This document shows, piece by piece, positions 25,701 through 36,191 of a stretch of DNA of 64,000 nucleotides. The position numbers were made by a program, and so were the translations under genes. The DNA is from Rhabditoides inermis. Lineage: Eukaryota; Nematoda; Chromadorea; Rhabditida; Rhabditidae. Under the pieces are notes generated by a model, which saw only the letters and a program-made list of their open reading frames with translations, was not told the DNA's origin and did not search any database. Positions within the stretch are counted from its first letter, which is position 1. Each line of letters starts with the position of its first letter. The stretch is taken from contig CAWZYM010000272.1 of assembly GCA_963966185.1 (NCBI GenBank), positions 936,001 through 1,000,000 of the forward strand, written 5' to 3'.

Positions 25701-26252
25701 TTCCAACTCGTCGTCTCCGTCGGCGGGAGGAGGAGGAGGAGGGGCGGATGTGCGCGACAATGTCATGGACCAAATCAGGAAGGGCACGCAGCTCAAGCAC
25801 GTGAGTGTGGGGAGAGGAGGAGCACGTGCAATGGAACTTATCTGCTGATGACATTGATGGGTCTATTTTTGCCCTAGATTGACCATTACGTTTCATTTCA
25901 GGTTGACGCTTCGGCGTCGGAGAAGCGCCGCTCGACGGGTCTGACGGAGATGGGCGGACTGGCGGGGGCGCTGGCTCGCGCACTCGAAGAGAGGAGAAAC
26001 AACATGGGAGTGGACGACAGCAGCGACGACGGTGAGAGGGCGGGGAGGGTACGGTAGACGGCTGAGATGTGGTTGAGTTTCACGTGCTTCAAGATATCCT
26101 TACCTTCTGCAATCAGTAGGATATACAGTAACACATCAGAAACTGTACAGTGCTGAAAAATATCTATTCGATGTTAGGTTATCTATATCAAACATTTTGA
26201 AATGTTGTTTTCAGATTCGGACGCGGATAAGAACGACGACTGGTCGGACTAG
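16759..26252 (+). CDS. wsp-1: WASP/N-WASP family Arp2/3 activator, 17-exon isoform (645 aa)
   Basis: Exons: 16759-16801, 17130-17242, 17286-17375, 17444-17517, 18133-18208, 18321-18405, 22986-23100, 23267-23410, 24180-24273, 24358-24467, 24684-24884, 24942-25149, 25223-25385, 25448-25563, 25663-25800, 25902-26031, 26215-26252; total 646 codons with stop. Domains: WH1 (LLNEQENIQLFACLG through FYVIRVFD-like strand to YGISFASSSES), a Lys-rich basic stretch, the CRIB/GBD (ISNPTNFVHKAHVGWD) that binds Cdc42-GTP, and a long Pro/Gly-rich region for profilin and SH3 proteins. Two WH2 actin-binding motifs follow (LLAEIQAGKQLRSVQ and MDQIRKGTQLKHV), then a central helix and an acidic tail ending DDWSD with the Arp2/3-contacting Trp. 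The product nucleates branched actin downstream of Cdc42. The symbol follows the C. elegans orthologue. AATAAA at about 26696. Alternative first exons are listed separately. Confidence 0.93.
16854..16929 (+). CDS. Candidate alternative first exon 1b of WASP
   Basis: An ATG at 16854 opens 25 codons (starting MLTETCARPYMPNLG) ending in phase 1 at CTAG|GTGGAG, the same phase as the first exon at 16759-16801. Both can therefore splice in frame to 17130. The conserved-looking Pro/Tyr/Leu composition and matched phase support an alternative start ahead of WH1. The donor is only moderate and no promoter is evident, so it may be a chance ORF in the first intron. Confidence 0.35.
18406..20614 (+). other. 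WASP intron upstream of the alternative long exon
   Basis: A 2.2-kb stretch after the last WH1 exon. No other gene is supported; the minus-strand frame at 20045-20510 is Arg/His-rich without domain features. The right end contains TTTATAT about 25 bp before the ATG at 20615, a possible TATA element for an internal promoter. Confidence 0.45.
20615..21626 (+). CDS. Alternative WASP first exon coding a long low-complexity N terminus
   Basis: A single open exon of 1012 bp starts with ATG at 20615, directly after an in-frame TGA, and ends in phase 1 at CAAG|GTGTGG. That is the phase needed to join 22986, the first exon after WH1. The resulting isoform would have 822 aa, with WH1 replaced by about 337 residues. 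These are rich in Tyr, Ser, Pro, Gln and Gly, with DYYSEQRQ-like Tyr patches, a GRGVGGGGGG run and a SLPPLPPNPPAKE proline motif before basic/acidic Arg-Glu repeats. C. elegans wsp-1 also makes a WH1-less isoform from an internal start (known), but I recall no comparable long N-terminal extension. It could instead be an unrelated gene ending here, but no in-frame stop or polyA signal follows the donor closely. Confidence 0.6.
21627..22985 (+). other. WASP intron after the alternative exon
   Basis: 1.36 kb with no gene recognised. Mixed GT/GA-rich sequence, including a short (GT)n near 22361-22374. Confidence 0.45.
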
Positions 26253-26905
26253 ACGGTGTTCTCCCTTGGCCTTGTAGCGGATATGTATGACAAGCAAGTG
26301 CATTAGCCTTTGCCCGATGTAGACTGTCTAGTACCGGTCCTCGCTCCTGTCCCTCTTTCCTCGTCCCTCTTCCCCGGCCCACTCTTACTGACTGCATAGC
26401 CGTTCACGTGCCCGTACAACAGAGAGGACAGAGTATGGAATATGAGTGTTTGTGTGTTTGTATGTTTCTCGATTCTCGCACGTGTTGTGCGGTGCTTTGT
26501 GATATAGCTATACTGATTGCATCATTTCTATATTCTTTCCACTCGGTCTGGTACTATATAATTGTAAAACGTAGGCCGTGTGTGTGTATGTGTTTTCTTG
26601 TCCATGTCTTTGAAGCATGCAGACTTTGGCTCACTTGGTTGCCTCTCCTGTAGCGTCCCGCGTACATATAGAGCTTTTATGGATATGGATATTGTAATAA
26701 AGATTGAATGGACTGTGTGGTTGTTGTTGTTGTGATATCTGCCTATCCCGTTTGTATCGACTGCACCTTGCACTATCTCTTTCTGGCTGCTTGCCCTGGT
26801 TGTTACAGTTTCCGGTTGTAGACCAGATTGGCAGAGAGAGAAAGTGAGTGGTGAGGCGGCTCTATTGATCGATCGGACGCAGCAAAAGGACGCAGTGAGG
26901 AGCAT
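26253..26905 (+). other. WASP 3' UTR and spacer to the zinc-finger gene
   Basis: WASP stops at 26252 and a polyadenylation signal, GTAATAAAG, lies at about 26694-26702. A possible trans-splice acceptor, TTGTTACAG, ends at 26809, about 100 bp after the expected cleavage site. It is followed about 95 bp later by the next ATG at 26906. This spacing resembles nematode operon junctions, but no Ur element is obvious. Confidence 0.45.
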
Positions 26906-27564
26906 ATGTCCCCAGTCACCGGGCCTATCTGCAAAGTCTGTGAGGTCAGGCTGCGCGACAAACACGTAAGTATGTGTGGTGGTGTGTGGGATGGTTTGAT
27001 TCGGTGGAGTTTGACTCCTCTGTTTTGCAGGTGTTGTGTTTGTTTTAGGATCACACTGCGCACGTCTCGTCACTGCCGCATCACGTGAAGCTAGCAGAGT
27101 CGTGGAAGTGGGTAGAGAGGGAGAGGGAGGGAGGGAAACAGGAGAAGAGGGAGGGAGGGAAACAGGAGAAGAGGGGGGAGAGAGAGAGAATCGTCGAATT
27201 GTCAGGTCTGTGGGCACGCACTACTGCAAGTTGTGCGAGGTGACGTGTAGAGGACTCGAGGCTATTGAAAAGGTGATTGATTGATTGAAATTATAGATGA
27301 GATTAATGTTGGGTTGTTCTATTACAGCACTTTTTGAACGAGCAGCATCTCGCGGCTATTGCAAAGTGTCGCGAGACAATCAAGAACAAGGAGGTACGTT
27401 TTTTTTTAAATTTTGATTTGCGTGATTAGAGATTTGTGTCGTATCTGCTGATGTTTGTAATTGCAGAAAAAGCGCGAAGAGAAGAAGAAAGAGAAAAAGA
27501 ACGAATCAGCGAACATTTCCGCCAAGTTTGCTCAGGAGATACAGTAAGTTGGTGGTGGTGTCAA

Positions 27565-27611
<47 letters not shown>

Positions 27612-28989
27612 GGAACTCTCGCGCAAATCTGATTTTACAGGTCACGTGCTGAGAAGAACATCCCCACTACTAGCGAGATGGATAGACGGCGATACAACAA
27701 CCATCAGTCGGTGCGTCACACACTTTCCGCTTCTTTTTCACTCTGCTGTTTCGATTTCCGTTTTTCCGTTTCTGTCCTTTCCACCCGATCACTACACGGA
27801 ACCACCTGCATCCCACTCCCCCCCCCCCGCCACTTTTTCCTGTAGTCTTTAGTGCACTAGTCGGTAGTGTGGAGTGTGGTGTTGTGTGTCTCTAGGCACG
27901 CGGCGACTTCTCTCCGCGCGCCTCCCATCACTCCCACCACTCGTACGACCGCCACTCTGCGTCGTTCGACGAGCGCGGCATGGACTACCGCCGCCGCCCG
28001 CCGCCGCCGCTGCTCGGTCCGCAGCCGCCGCCGCCGCACCCACACCACATGGACCGACGCGACTACCAAGGCGGCTACGAGCGGCCCGTGTCGTTCTACG
28101 CAGACGCGGCGAGTGATCGGTCATGACGGTGTTGCACTCGCCCACTCACGGACGTCACCGTGTCGCTGTGTTGTGACGCTGGGTGTGTTTCAGACGGCGC
28201 CGCACTTGCCCGGCTTCCGCCACTCGCAGTATGGACAGTGGGCGGAGGGATACCAGCAACCGCCACATGGTCAGCAGGGCAACTGGAGTGGGGAGGTGCC
28301 GCCGCCGCCGCCGGGTGTGAGTGTTCCGCAGGTGGGTTTTCTTTTTGTGTATTGTGTTTATGTTACTTGCGTAAGAGAAAGTGGCTTTTGTGGCGTATTC
28401 GTTCTGGGTGGCGGGGTGTTGTGGCAATGAGAGGTCTGCGATCTCTCTCCTATCTGCAGCACCCCGCACTCGCGGCGAGAGAGCAGTCGACGTCCGGCCC
28501 CGCCGCTACCATGTCGTCACAGTCGCAGTTTCGGCGAAACGTCGATGAAAGGAAGAGGTACGGTAGCTTGGAGGCATGCGTGTTGGTATGAACTGGAGAT
28601 TCTGGAGGGGAGGAGGGGGAGTAAGGAAATGGTTGGTGTTGCAGCTACCACGGTCGGACGGAGCGCGAGCAGCAGGCGTCGCCCGGCGGCGGCGGACAGA
28701 AGATCAAGGAGGAGGAGAAGAGGGACAGGCCCAAGCCGTCCAGCCGACCCGCCAGCGCGTGCAGTGAGTGCCAGTGTTGATGATTGATGATTGACACTGT
28801 CTCGTTGTTACTTTGCTAGAATGATGATTGATTGAGTGATTGTCAGGCAACCACAGCGAGGGCAGCTCGAGTAGCGGGCGCAAGAAGACGGCGGTGGGCG
28901 GGCAGCAGCAGCAGCAGCTGCCGCAGAAGAAGAAGTCGAGTGCGGCGGCGGCGGCTGCGAGTCTGCTCAGGAAGGCCACCAGTCAGTAG
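26906..28989 (+). CDS. U1/matrin-type zinc-finger protein, 11 exons
   Basis: Exons: 26906-26965, 27049-27107, 27206-27272, 27328-27393, 27467-27543, 27641-27710, 27896-28112, 28194-28331, 28460-28557, 28645-28763, 28847-28989. The N terminus has two Cys-pair units. The second (CKLCEVTCRGLEAIEKHFLNEQH) fits C-x2-C-x12-H-x5-H of U1/matrin fingers, which bind double-stranded RNA or snRNP RNA. The first (ICKVCEVRLRDKH...HHVK) is a shorter relative. A Lys/Glu-rich helix follows, then an Arg/His/Tyr/Pro-rich region (RRRPPPPLLG, HPHHMDRRDY), a Gln-rich part and a Lys/Ser/Ala tail. A nuclear RNA-binding role is inferred. One junction is doubtful: the best donor of exon 27896-28112 leaves phase 1, whereas 28194 needs phase 0. 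Reading on reaches a TGA at 28124-28126, so that exon may be terminal in one isoform. A GT at 28986 would allow in-frame fusion to the next gene. Confidence 0.6.
27566..27612. repeat. (GTT)n trinucleotide microsatellite
   Basis: About 15 tandem TGT/GTT units inside the intron 27544-27640 of the zinc-finger gene. Confidence 0.9.
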
Positions 28990-29329
28990 GCGAGGGTGTT
29001 GGTTGTTTCTTGTAGATTGGATATATTGATTGAAGGGTGTGTGTGTTCTGCAGAGGCCACTAGTGAGTAATGTTATATAATGTTTATTTTAATCGGCAAG
29101 GATGAGCTTACATGGGATGGAAGCAGCACATGCTACTGTAACATCTGTGTAGCGTGAATATTCCTCGTTTCTTGTAAATTGAATCTTGAGACGGGATGTG
29201 TGTGATGTGTTCTGCTACTGGTGAATATCGTTGTTCGTTATTTCCCCCAAAATTGATTGGTTTGGATTATTCGCTGTCAAGAAGGCGGTCGAATTTTTTT
29301 TAATTTTCGTTGTTGTGTACAGTATTGAC

Positions 29330-31000
29330 ATGAGGTTTGTAGCAGTGAAGAAGCTGAAGGCAGTGGTGCGTGTGGGACCGGCTGCCGCTGTCGCGGCGGC
29401 GGCGATCACCGCACCCACTCCTGGCACGTCCGCCGCGCCTGCTGTCGTGCTGGAGGATAAGGTATGATTGACTATTTGTTCATTTGTTCACATCATTGTT
29501 TGTCCACGTTTCGCGTTGCAGGAGCGCAAGTGGGACAAGATAGCGCGACGCGCGCCGCCCGACACGCTGCGCAACAAGAGCCACAAGCGATTCCAGGAGA
29601 GGCAGAAGAAGTGGGGACTGCAGACGGCCGACGGGTGAGTAGGAGAGGAGAGGTTGGAATGCTCGAAATGCCATCCACTCGTCCATCATATCTTGTAGAC
29701 GTTGTTGCTTTGAAACCGCTTCCGATGGCACATGTTCAAATTTAGCTCTATTGATTACTACCATGATATGCTCATTCTTATGGATTGATAAGAGTGTGTT
29801 GCAGTTCGTTGATCGTCGACGACCTGGGCGCCGAGTCGAGCTCGTCGAGCGGCACCGAGAAGGCCAAGGGTGCGTGTGTGTGTGTGTGCGGCTGGATTGA
29901 GTCATCGAGCTATTGTCTACTGAATGACCGTTCTTTCCAGCATCCGACGACAATGTGTCGTTGAGTTCGCACATCTGGGGCACTGGCCCGGAGACGCAGT
30001 GTCCGGACCGCATGAAGATGGTGGGAAATTTCTCTTACCTCACAACCTGCTACTTAATTTCGATTTCTTTTGTTCTGGAAACTTTTTTTTACCACAGTCT
30101 ACTTTTATGTCGATGATTCCTGTTTAGCCTACGTCGATACAGCAGACGCCCAGCCGCAGTGAGCTGCCATCGATAACCAGTTCGAGGTGCGTGTTTACTA
30201 GTTTACTATTGATTTGTTTGTTTACATGTGTTTACATGTGCGCCTGCAGATTACGCGTGGACGACACGTACATGTCGATAGCGGAGGTGCGTGGTCTGAA
30301 AGGAGGTGGAGGAGGAGGAGGAGGGGAGAGGAGCGGCAAGGCGGAGCTGATCGGACTGATGGGAGGAGGAGGAGGAGGAGGAGGAGGAGGAGTGGGCGTG
30401 CCGGTGCCACAATCGGCCAGCACACCGGTGCGCGTCAAGCGAGAGGCGCCCGACATGGTCAATGTGAGAGTGTGCATACATTTACTCAAGCTCATTACAT
30501 TTCACAGGAAGTTATCATTCTCATCATGACAGTTGTATTTGTGCGGCATGAGGTTTCCCATTCAGTCTCCCCTGTCGACGCCGGAAGTGGCTGCAAAGCG
30601 GCCGACGACGCTGCTGCTGGGTGCTGCGGGCGTGCCTGGCGCCCACGACGCCTCCTTCTCGTCCACCGCGTCTGCCGACGTGACGGTGGGTGTGGGGGTT
30701 CGTTTCGTTTGGTGCATCAGCCTGATTTCGACGTGCACAATGTAACGGGTGATCTGATAGCATACACGTGATCTTACGGGGGTCGCGCTGTCTTGGTATC
30801 TCTCTAAGACATGTCGGAGTGAGCAGTTGTGAATGAGATACAACGCGATCTACGTGGTCTTTGAGAACGTTGGCTATTTCTGATTCGCACAGGTGATCCC
30901 GAATCCGGCGGCCGCGCCGGCGTTGCTCAATGTGAAGCAGGAGGTGGTGGAGGGGATAGAGACGGAGAGCGCGCCAAGTCCGCCCTCGTTGACGGTGAGT

Positions 31001-31066
<66 letters not shown>

Positions 31067-31506
31067 GTCGCTTCAGCCAGTGAGCGCGTGTCCGCTGACG
31101 GGTCCTATGCCGACGACTCGCGAAGAGAAGATGAACGCCATGTGGACGCTCAACGAGATGGAGGTGAGCTGATCTCTCTCTCTCTCCCTCCCTCTCTTCC
31201 TCTCTCTCTCTCTCTCTCCCTCTCTCTCCTTCTCTCTCCCTCTCTGTTGCTCCCTCCCCCCATCGCCCCCTCTCAGATGAAAGAAGAAGCCGAGTACGCT
31301 CGCCTACAGGACGAAGCAAAACGCATCATGCTGGCGCTGACCACGGTGGGTGTCAAGTGCTGTGTTTCGGAGGAACAATGAGTGGGTCAGATGTCCAGTA
31401 GACGATTGTAGTGTATTTGGTTATTTTGATTGTGTGGCATGCGGTATTTCAGTCGCAAGCGCGTCTCACTGCTATGAAGGCTCGAAAGCAGGCGCTGTTG
31501 CAATGA
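29330..31506 (+). CDS. Unrecognised nuclear-looking protein with SUMO-type motifs (364 aa, 11 exons)
   Basis: Exons: 29330-29461 (open from acceptor 29323), 29522-29634, 29805-29869, 29941-30020, 30128-30186, 30250-30463, 30566-30685, 30893-30994, 31077-31163, 31277-31345, 31453-31506; the sum is 365 codons with stop. I recognise no known family. Visible parts are an Ala-rich start and a strongly basic block (TLRNKSHKRFQERQKKWG). Then come a Ser/acidic stretch, a Gly-rich region with two Gly runs, two VK[RQ]E sites matching the SUMO consensus (VKREAP, VKQEVV), and a predicted C-terminal helix (KEEAEYARLQDEAKRIM) ending in basic residues. Seven of the ten introns hold GA/CT or similar low-complexity DNA. 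The first exon could also be reached in phase from 28985, making this the C-terminal part of the zinc-finger gene. The ATG at 29330 is therefore a provisional start. Confidence 0.6.
31000..31063. repeat. (GA)n tract directly after a splice donor
   Basis: A long GA dinucleotide run starting about 6 bp after the donor GTGAGTGAG of the exon ending 30994. It fills most of an 82-bp intron. Confidence 0.9.
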
Positions 31507-33475
31507 CAAGCCTAAAAGCCATCTACTCGATTGGATCCTGTGTGTATGTGTTTTTTTTCGCGGAGCTGTTGGTATTTGGCACGACTTCCCACCCCCTTTC
31601 CTCTCTCTCTTCTCCCCCATCTCGACAGACACAGGAAGTGCGGATGAGGTGAGTCGGAGCGAGAGCGAGGGAGGGGGAGGAAGGAGCTGGGTTTGAAGAA
31701 AGCCATCCGGCCATTCCGCTTCCGCCTGCTTCTTTCCGCGTCGGTTACCCGCACGACTCCCACTTTTCCTTTCTCGTTACTTGATTGTGGTGCGTTCATT
31801 CAGACTTTGAGAGAGACCTCGCGTGACTTGTTTCGCATTTTGTTTGTCAGTGTTTAGCATCAGGAAAGAAGGATTAGATATTCGTTATAGCACTTGCTAG
31901 AATCAGCTAGTTGTTTCGATTTGATTGTTTCATTGTCTTTGCATATTCGTTGACTATTAGATGTGAGAGATATCGGAGTATCTGTATTCAGAGAGTGAGT
32001 AATGCGGTAAATATTTATTCTACAACGTCGTTCGCTTTGTTTGTTCATTCCGTGTTGTTTTGCACACCTCACGTCACACTGTGGTTCGACGGTCCACTAA
32101 CCATACCTGATTGGTAACACTGATTGCTGATATTCTCTCTCTCTCTCTCTATCCTTCTCTCTCTCTCTCTCTTGCCTCTCCCGCTTCTTTTCTCTCTCGC
32201 ATCTCTCGCCTCTCTCACTCTCTCCCATTTGTCTCTGTTATTTGGAGTGTGTGATGTTTTCGTCCTTTTGCGTGTGGTGTTTCCCTGTGCAGATCACACA
32301 TGGTGACGCCATTTTGTTTTCGGTCTCGGTTTTGCTGGCTGTAAAATTAATACTCAAACTGTGGAGCAGAGATATTGCAAAATATATGAGACGAGATTAA
32401 CTTATCACTTTTTTCCGTGATAAAGTGGAGTAGAGAGCGAGAGAGAGGGATTAGCGCAAGAATGTAGTCATGTTTTTGGCGCCACCGTTTCGTTGTGTGC
32501 GTTTGATCCGCTCTGATCGGATAGGTTTTTAGAGGAGTCTGGCGCTCTCTCGAATGCCTCCGCCTTGCAAACTGAACCCAGTTGTCAGTATATATGTGTG
32601 TTTCTCGGTACTTGGTATCTTCCGGATGCATTCGAAGACACTTGTAATCAAATCAAATCTAGACTTCATTCGATTAGCTGGTGTGATACTGCGTTGACTG
32701 TTTCACTCAAGATGTCAGTTTGTGTGTGTGTCGGTTATTTGTGGCAAAGTGATGCGTTTCAGCGGGTGCGCACGCAGTACGCGTGAAAGACGCGCGCTCG
32801 CAATAACAACGCCCGTCCAATGGCGTTTGTTCTCCAGTCAGGTAGAGAAAGAAAGAGAGCAGTGTAGTGCGGATGCGTGCTAATACGTGTCTGCGTGTGT
32901 GCGTGTGTAGTTCGTGTCGTCCGTATGCAAATTGGTTGATCGAATACTGCGATAGAGTGATCTCAAAGATGATCTCAAATTCGAATCATCACTTTATCGC
33001 TGGTAAATTGGCGTTGACTTTGCTCTATATTTTGCTTATTTCAACTCTCCACGCAGTTTTTCCCGGATGTCGTGTGGTGTGTGCGTGTGTCTTTTTTGTG
33101 CGTGCTGTGTGTGTAGCCGTGGAAACGCGTAGCCGCTCCCGCTCTTGCCGTCACTCGGTGATGCCTGCTTTCCTTTGTTGCGGCCCCCATTCGGCCCACC
33201 CCATAGTAGCACGAGTGATCCACGTTCACACTCTTCGAAACCCTTTCCTAGCCCTTCAATTGTGAAAGCGGTTTGAGGAAAGAGGAAATCGTTTCGAAGA
33301 GCGCTGAACGCGCGTGGTGTGCACAAGTGGTCGCTTCGAGACTGTGCGTTTCGAAGAGTGACTTCACACTTTTAGTATGATCACCATGTCTCGTTTCGCT
33401 GATTGCAGATCAGCGGTGGAGGCATGCTAGTATCCTACTGAAGACCACTCACCTCTCCAGTATGATTCATGTCTG
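31507..33475. other. Spacer upstream of NAPRT
   Basis: About 2 kb with no gene supported. It contains CT-rich tracts at about 32135-32225 and a CCAAT-like string near 32816. A 13-bp inverted repeat CACTCTTCGAAAC / GTTTCGAAGAGTG brackets about 33229-33360. The NAPRT promoter must lie here, but no clear TATA box is seen. Confidence 0.45.
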
Positions 33476-36154
33476 ATGTCGTTTGCAGAAGGCTCGGGCG
33501 ACGAGTCGACCAACGGACTGCACATGAACGGACAGGACTCGCTGGTGCAGCCGCTGCTCACCGACTACTATCAGGTGGGGGGGGGGGGGGAGAGAGAGAG
33601 GGGGCGAGAGATAGAGAGCGAGAGAGAGAGAGGGAGAGAGAGAGAGAGGGGGGGAGAGAGAGACAGAGAGACAGAGAGAGGTGCTTGTCGCAGATCACGA
33701 TGTGCTACGCGTACTGGCGGGCGGGCACGCACGACGAACCGGCCGTGTTCGATCTGTTCTTCAGGAAGAACCCCTTTCAGGTGTGCGGAGAATCGCAATC
33801 GAAACATTGATGGGTGACACTGAATTGTACTGAAATGGGTGTGAAGAGCTGGAGAGGACTAGGAAAAAAATGGTTGGCTAAGATTGAACATTGGGGAACA
33901 CTGACGGATGGTGCAGTATGTGCAACATTACATACGTAGTGTTTTTTTTCAATCAGTCGAAAGGTTGAAGTTGATTTATATGTTCCACCTATTTCTATTA
34001 GTGATGAGAGACTTCAATTTGACTAGGTTCGTGGTCGGAAATTATAGTTAGTGGACATTTCTGTTGTGTCAGGGCGAGTTCACCATCTTTGCGGGCCTCG
34101 AGGACTGCCTGCGCTTTGTGGAGAACTTCCGATTCAGCAAGTCGGGTGAGTCATTATACGTTACGAGGATGCGTTTGATGTTGATTGCGTTCATTCATGC
34201 TGCAGACTTATTCGGTTTATGTATAGACTAGTGAAAATGAGGATTGATTTGCAGACATTGATTTTCTGCGCTCGATCCTGCCTCCAGAGACAGAGCCGGG
34301 ATTCTTTGACTATCTGGAGGGCCTTGATTGCTCCGCGCTCACCATAGAGGCTATCCCCGAGGGATCGGTCGTGTTTCCTAAGGTGAGACGAGGGTGGGGG
34401 TAGAGTGCGTTTTCCAACTTGTGTGATACGCATTTGCAAGCCATCGCGCCGAACCATTACCATACCATTTATTGTTTCTTTTTTTTAATGTGAAAAAGGG
34501 GTGGTCGAAGGAAGACACGACACTATAACCTAGCGATCTTCCAATGATCTTTCAATGATCTTTCGATGAATATATACTACCTTTTTCTCAATGCTCCACT
34601 TTGCAGGTGCCGCTGATCACGATCGAGGGTCCGCTGGCGCTGTGTCAGCTGATGGAGACGACGTTTCTCAATCTCGTCAACTACGCCTCTCTTGTGGCCA
34701 CAAACGCGTGCAGATTCCGACAGGTCGTGACTTTCTGAAACACTTTTTATATAAAATGAATTTTGTTTAACTCAAGTGTTAGGAAGTGATGCCCTAAAAA
34801 GTAGAAAATTTGCATATTTTTGAATTTTTCGAGAATGTTCCGCTCCGCGACAACGGCAGCGGTACGCACCATCAGAAAAAGAGTATTTTGTTTAGTTTCC
34901 ATGAATTTTACCATAGAAATCGAAGGTAACGTCTTTGACCATCCAAGCGATTGAAAGTTGATGGCTTAGTTCAAAATATAATATATAACCATTATGAGTG
35001 ACTAAATGTTTACATAACTGTTGTATAATGTTGGTAAACATTAACAAAGACTAAATTTGTCATATTTTTGGTTTATTATTCATGAAATTTCAAAATATTT
35101 AGATAAACTAGCATTTAATCTGAGTTGCGCAGTTCAACATGAATAAACTTATGTAAATCAAACTAAGTTACATCTATTTTGTTTATGAACGTTATTTAGT
35201 ACTATTACACGAATTTGGTTACCAGTTACAATGATTAATTGTATTTTTGATTTGTATTGTACTTGAGCTTCAACTTTCAATCGCTTGGATGGTCAGAGAC
35301 GTTACCTTCGATTTCTATGGTAAAATTCATGGAATGTAAACAAAATACGTTTTTCTGAGGGTGTGTACCGCTGCCATTGTCGCGGGGCGGAACGTTCTCG
35401 AAAAACTCAAAAATATGCAAATATTCTACTTTTCAGGGCATAACTTCCTAACACTTGAGTTAATGAAAATTCATTTCATATAAAAAGTGTTTCAGAATGC
35501 CAAGACAAATCGAACAAACTATTGAAAAAAATTTTGGAGCAAAATTGGCTGATTTGAGGTAGTGGTCCCTTAACTGACCAAATTTGCATAATGAACCAAA
35601 ACAACCGATACTACCTTCTAAAGCACCCTTGAAAACCCCTATGTGCACACATTAAGCCCCTAGGTCCCACCTCGTCCGATTCTTACGCGGAACGTGTGAT
35701 ATGTTGTTGTCGTGGAGCTATAAGACATGTCTGCGCGCGATGTGTCTGACAAGTGTGGAAGAGCATCAAAAGTGGGAGCGTGGAGAGCATGGAAGAGCGT
35801 GTGATAGAGTGTCTCGTCGACATAGATGACATGTTCAGGATATAGTGACTGTATGTTTTTTTGTTTCAGGTAGCCGGCGAGAAGTCGGAGCTGCTCGAGT
35901 TTGGACTGCGTCGCGCACAGGGACCGAACGGGGCACTCACAGCCAGCAAGTACTGCTACATTGGAGGTGAGGGAATGTCTAGCAAAATGGATGAAGAAGA
36001 TAAAGAGAGAGAGAGAGAGAGAAACTGTTTGCAGGCTTCAACGGCACGTCGAACGTGTTGGCGGGTAAGCTGTTCGGGATACCTGTCAAGGGCACGCAGG
36101 CGCACTCGTTCATCTGTAGCTTCAGCCAGGAGGACGACCTCAAGGTGCCACTCC

Positions 36155-36191
<37 letters not shown>

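Noticed and set aside
29052..29062. Possible 9-nt microexon AGGCCACTA between AG and GTGAGT
   Set aside because: Including it keeps phase but leads to a stop in the next exon; probably chance similarity to the preceding exon end.
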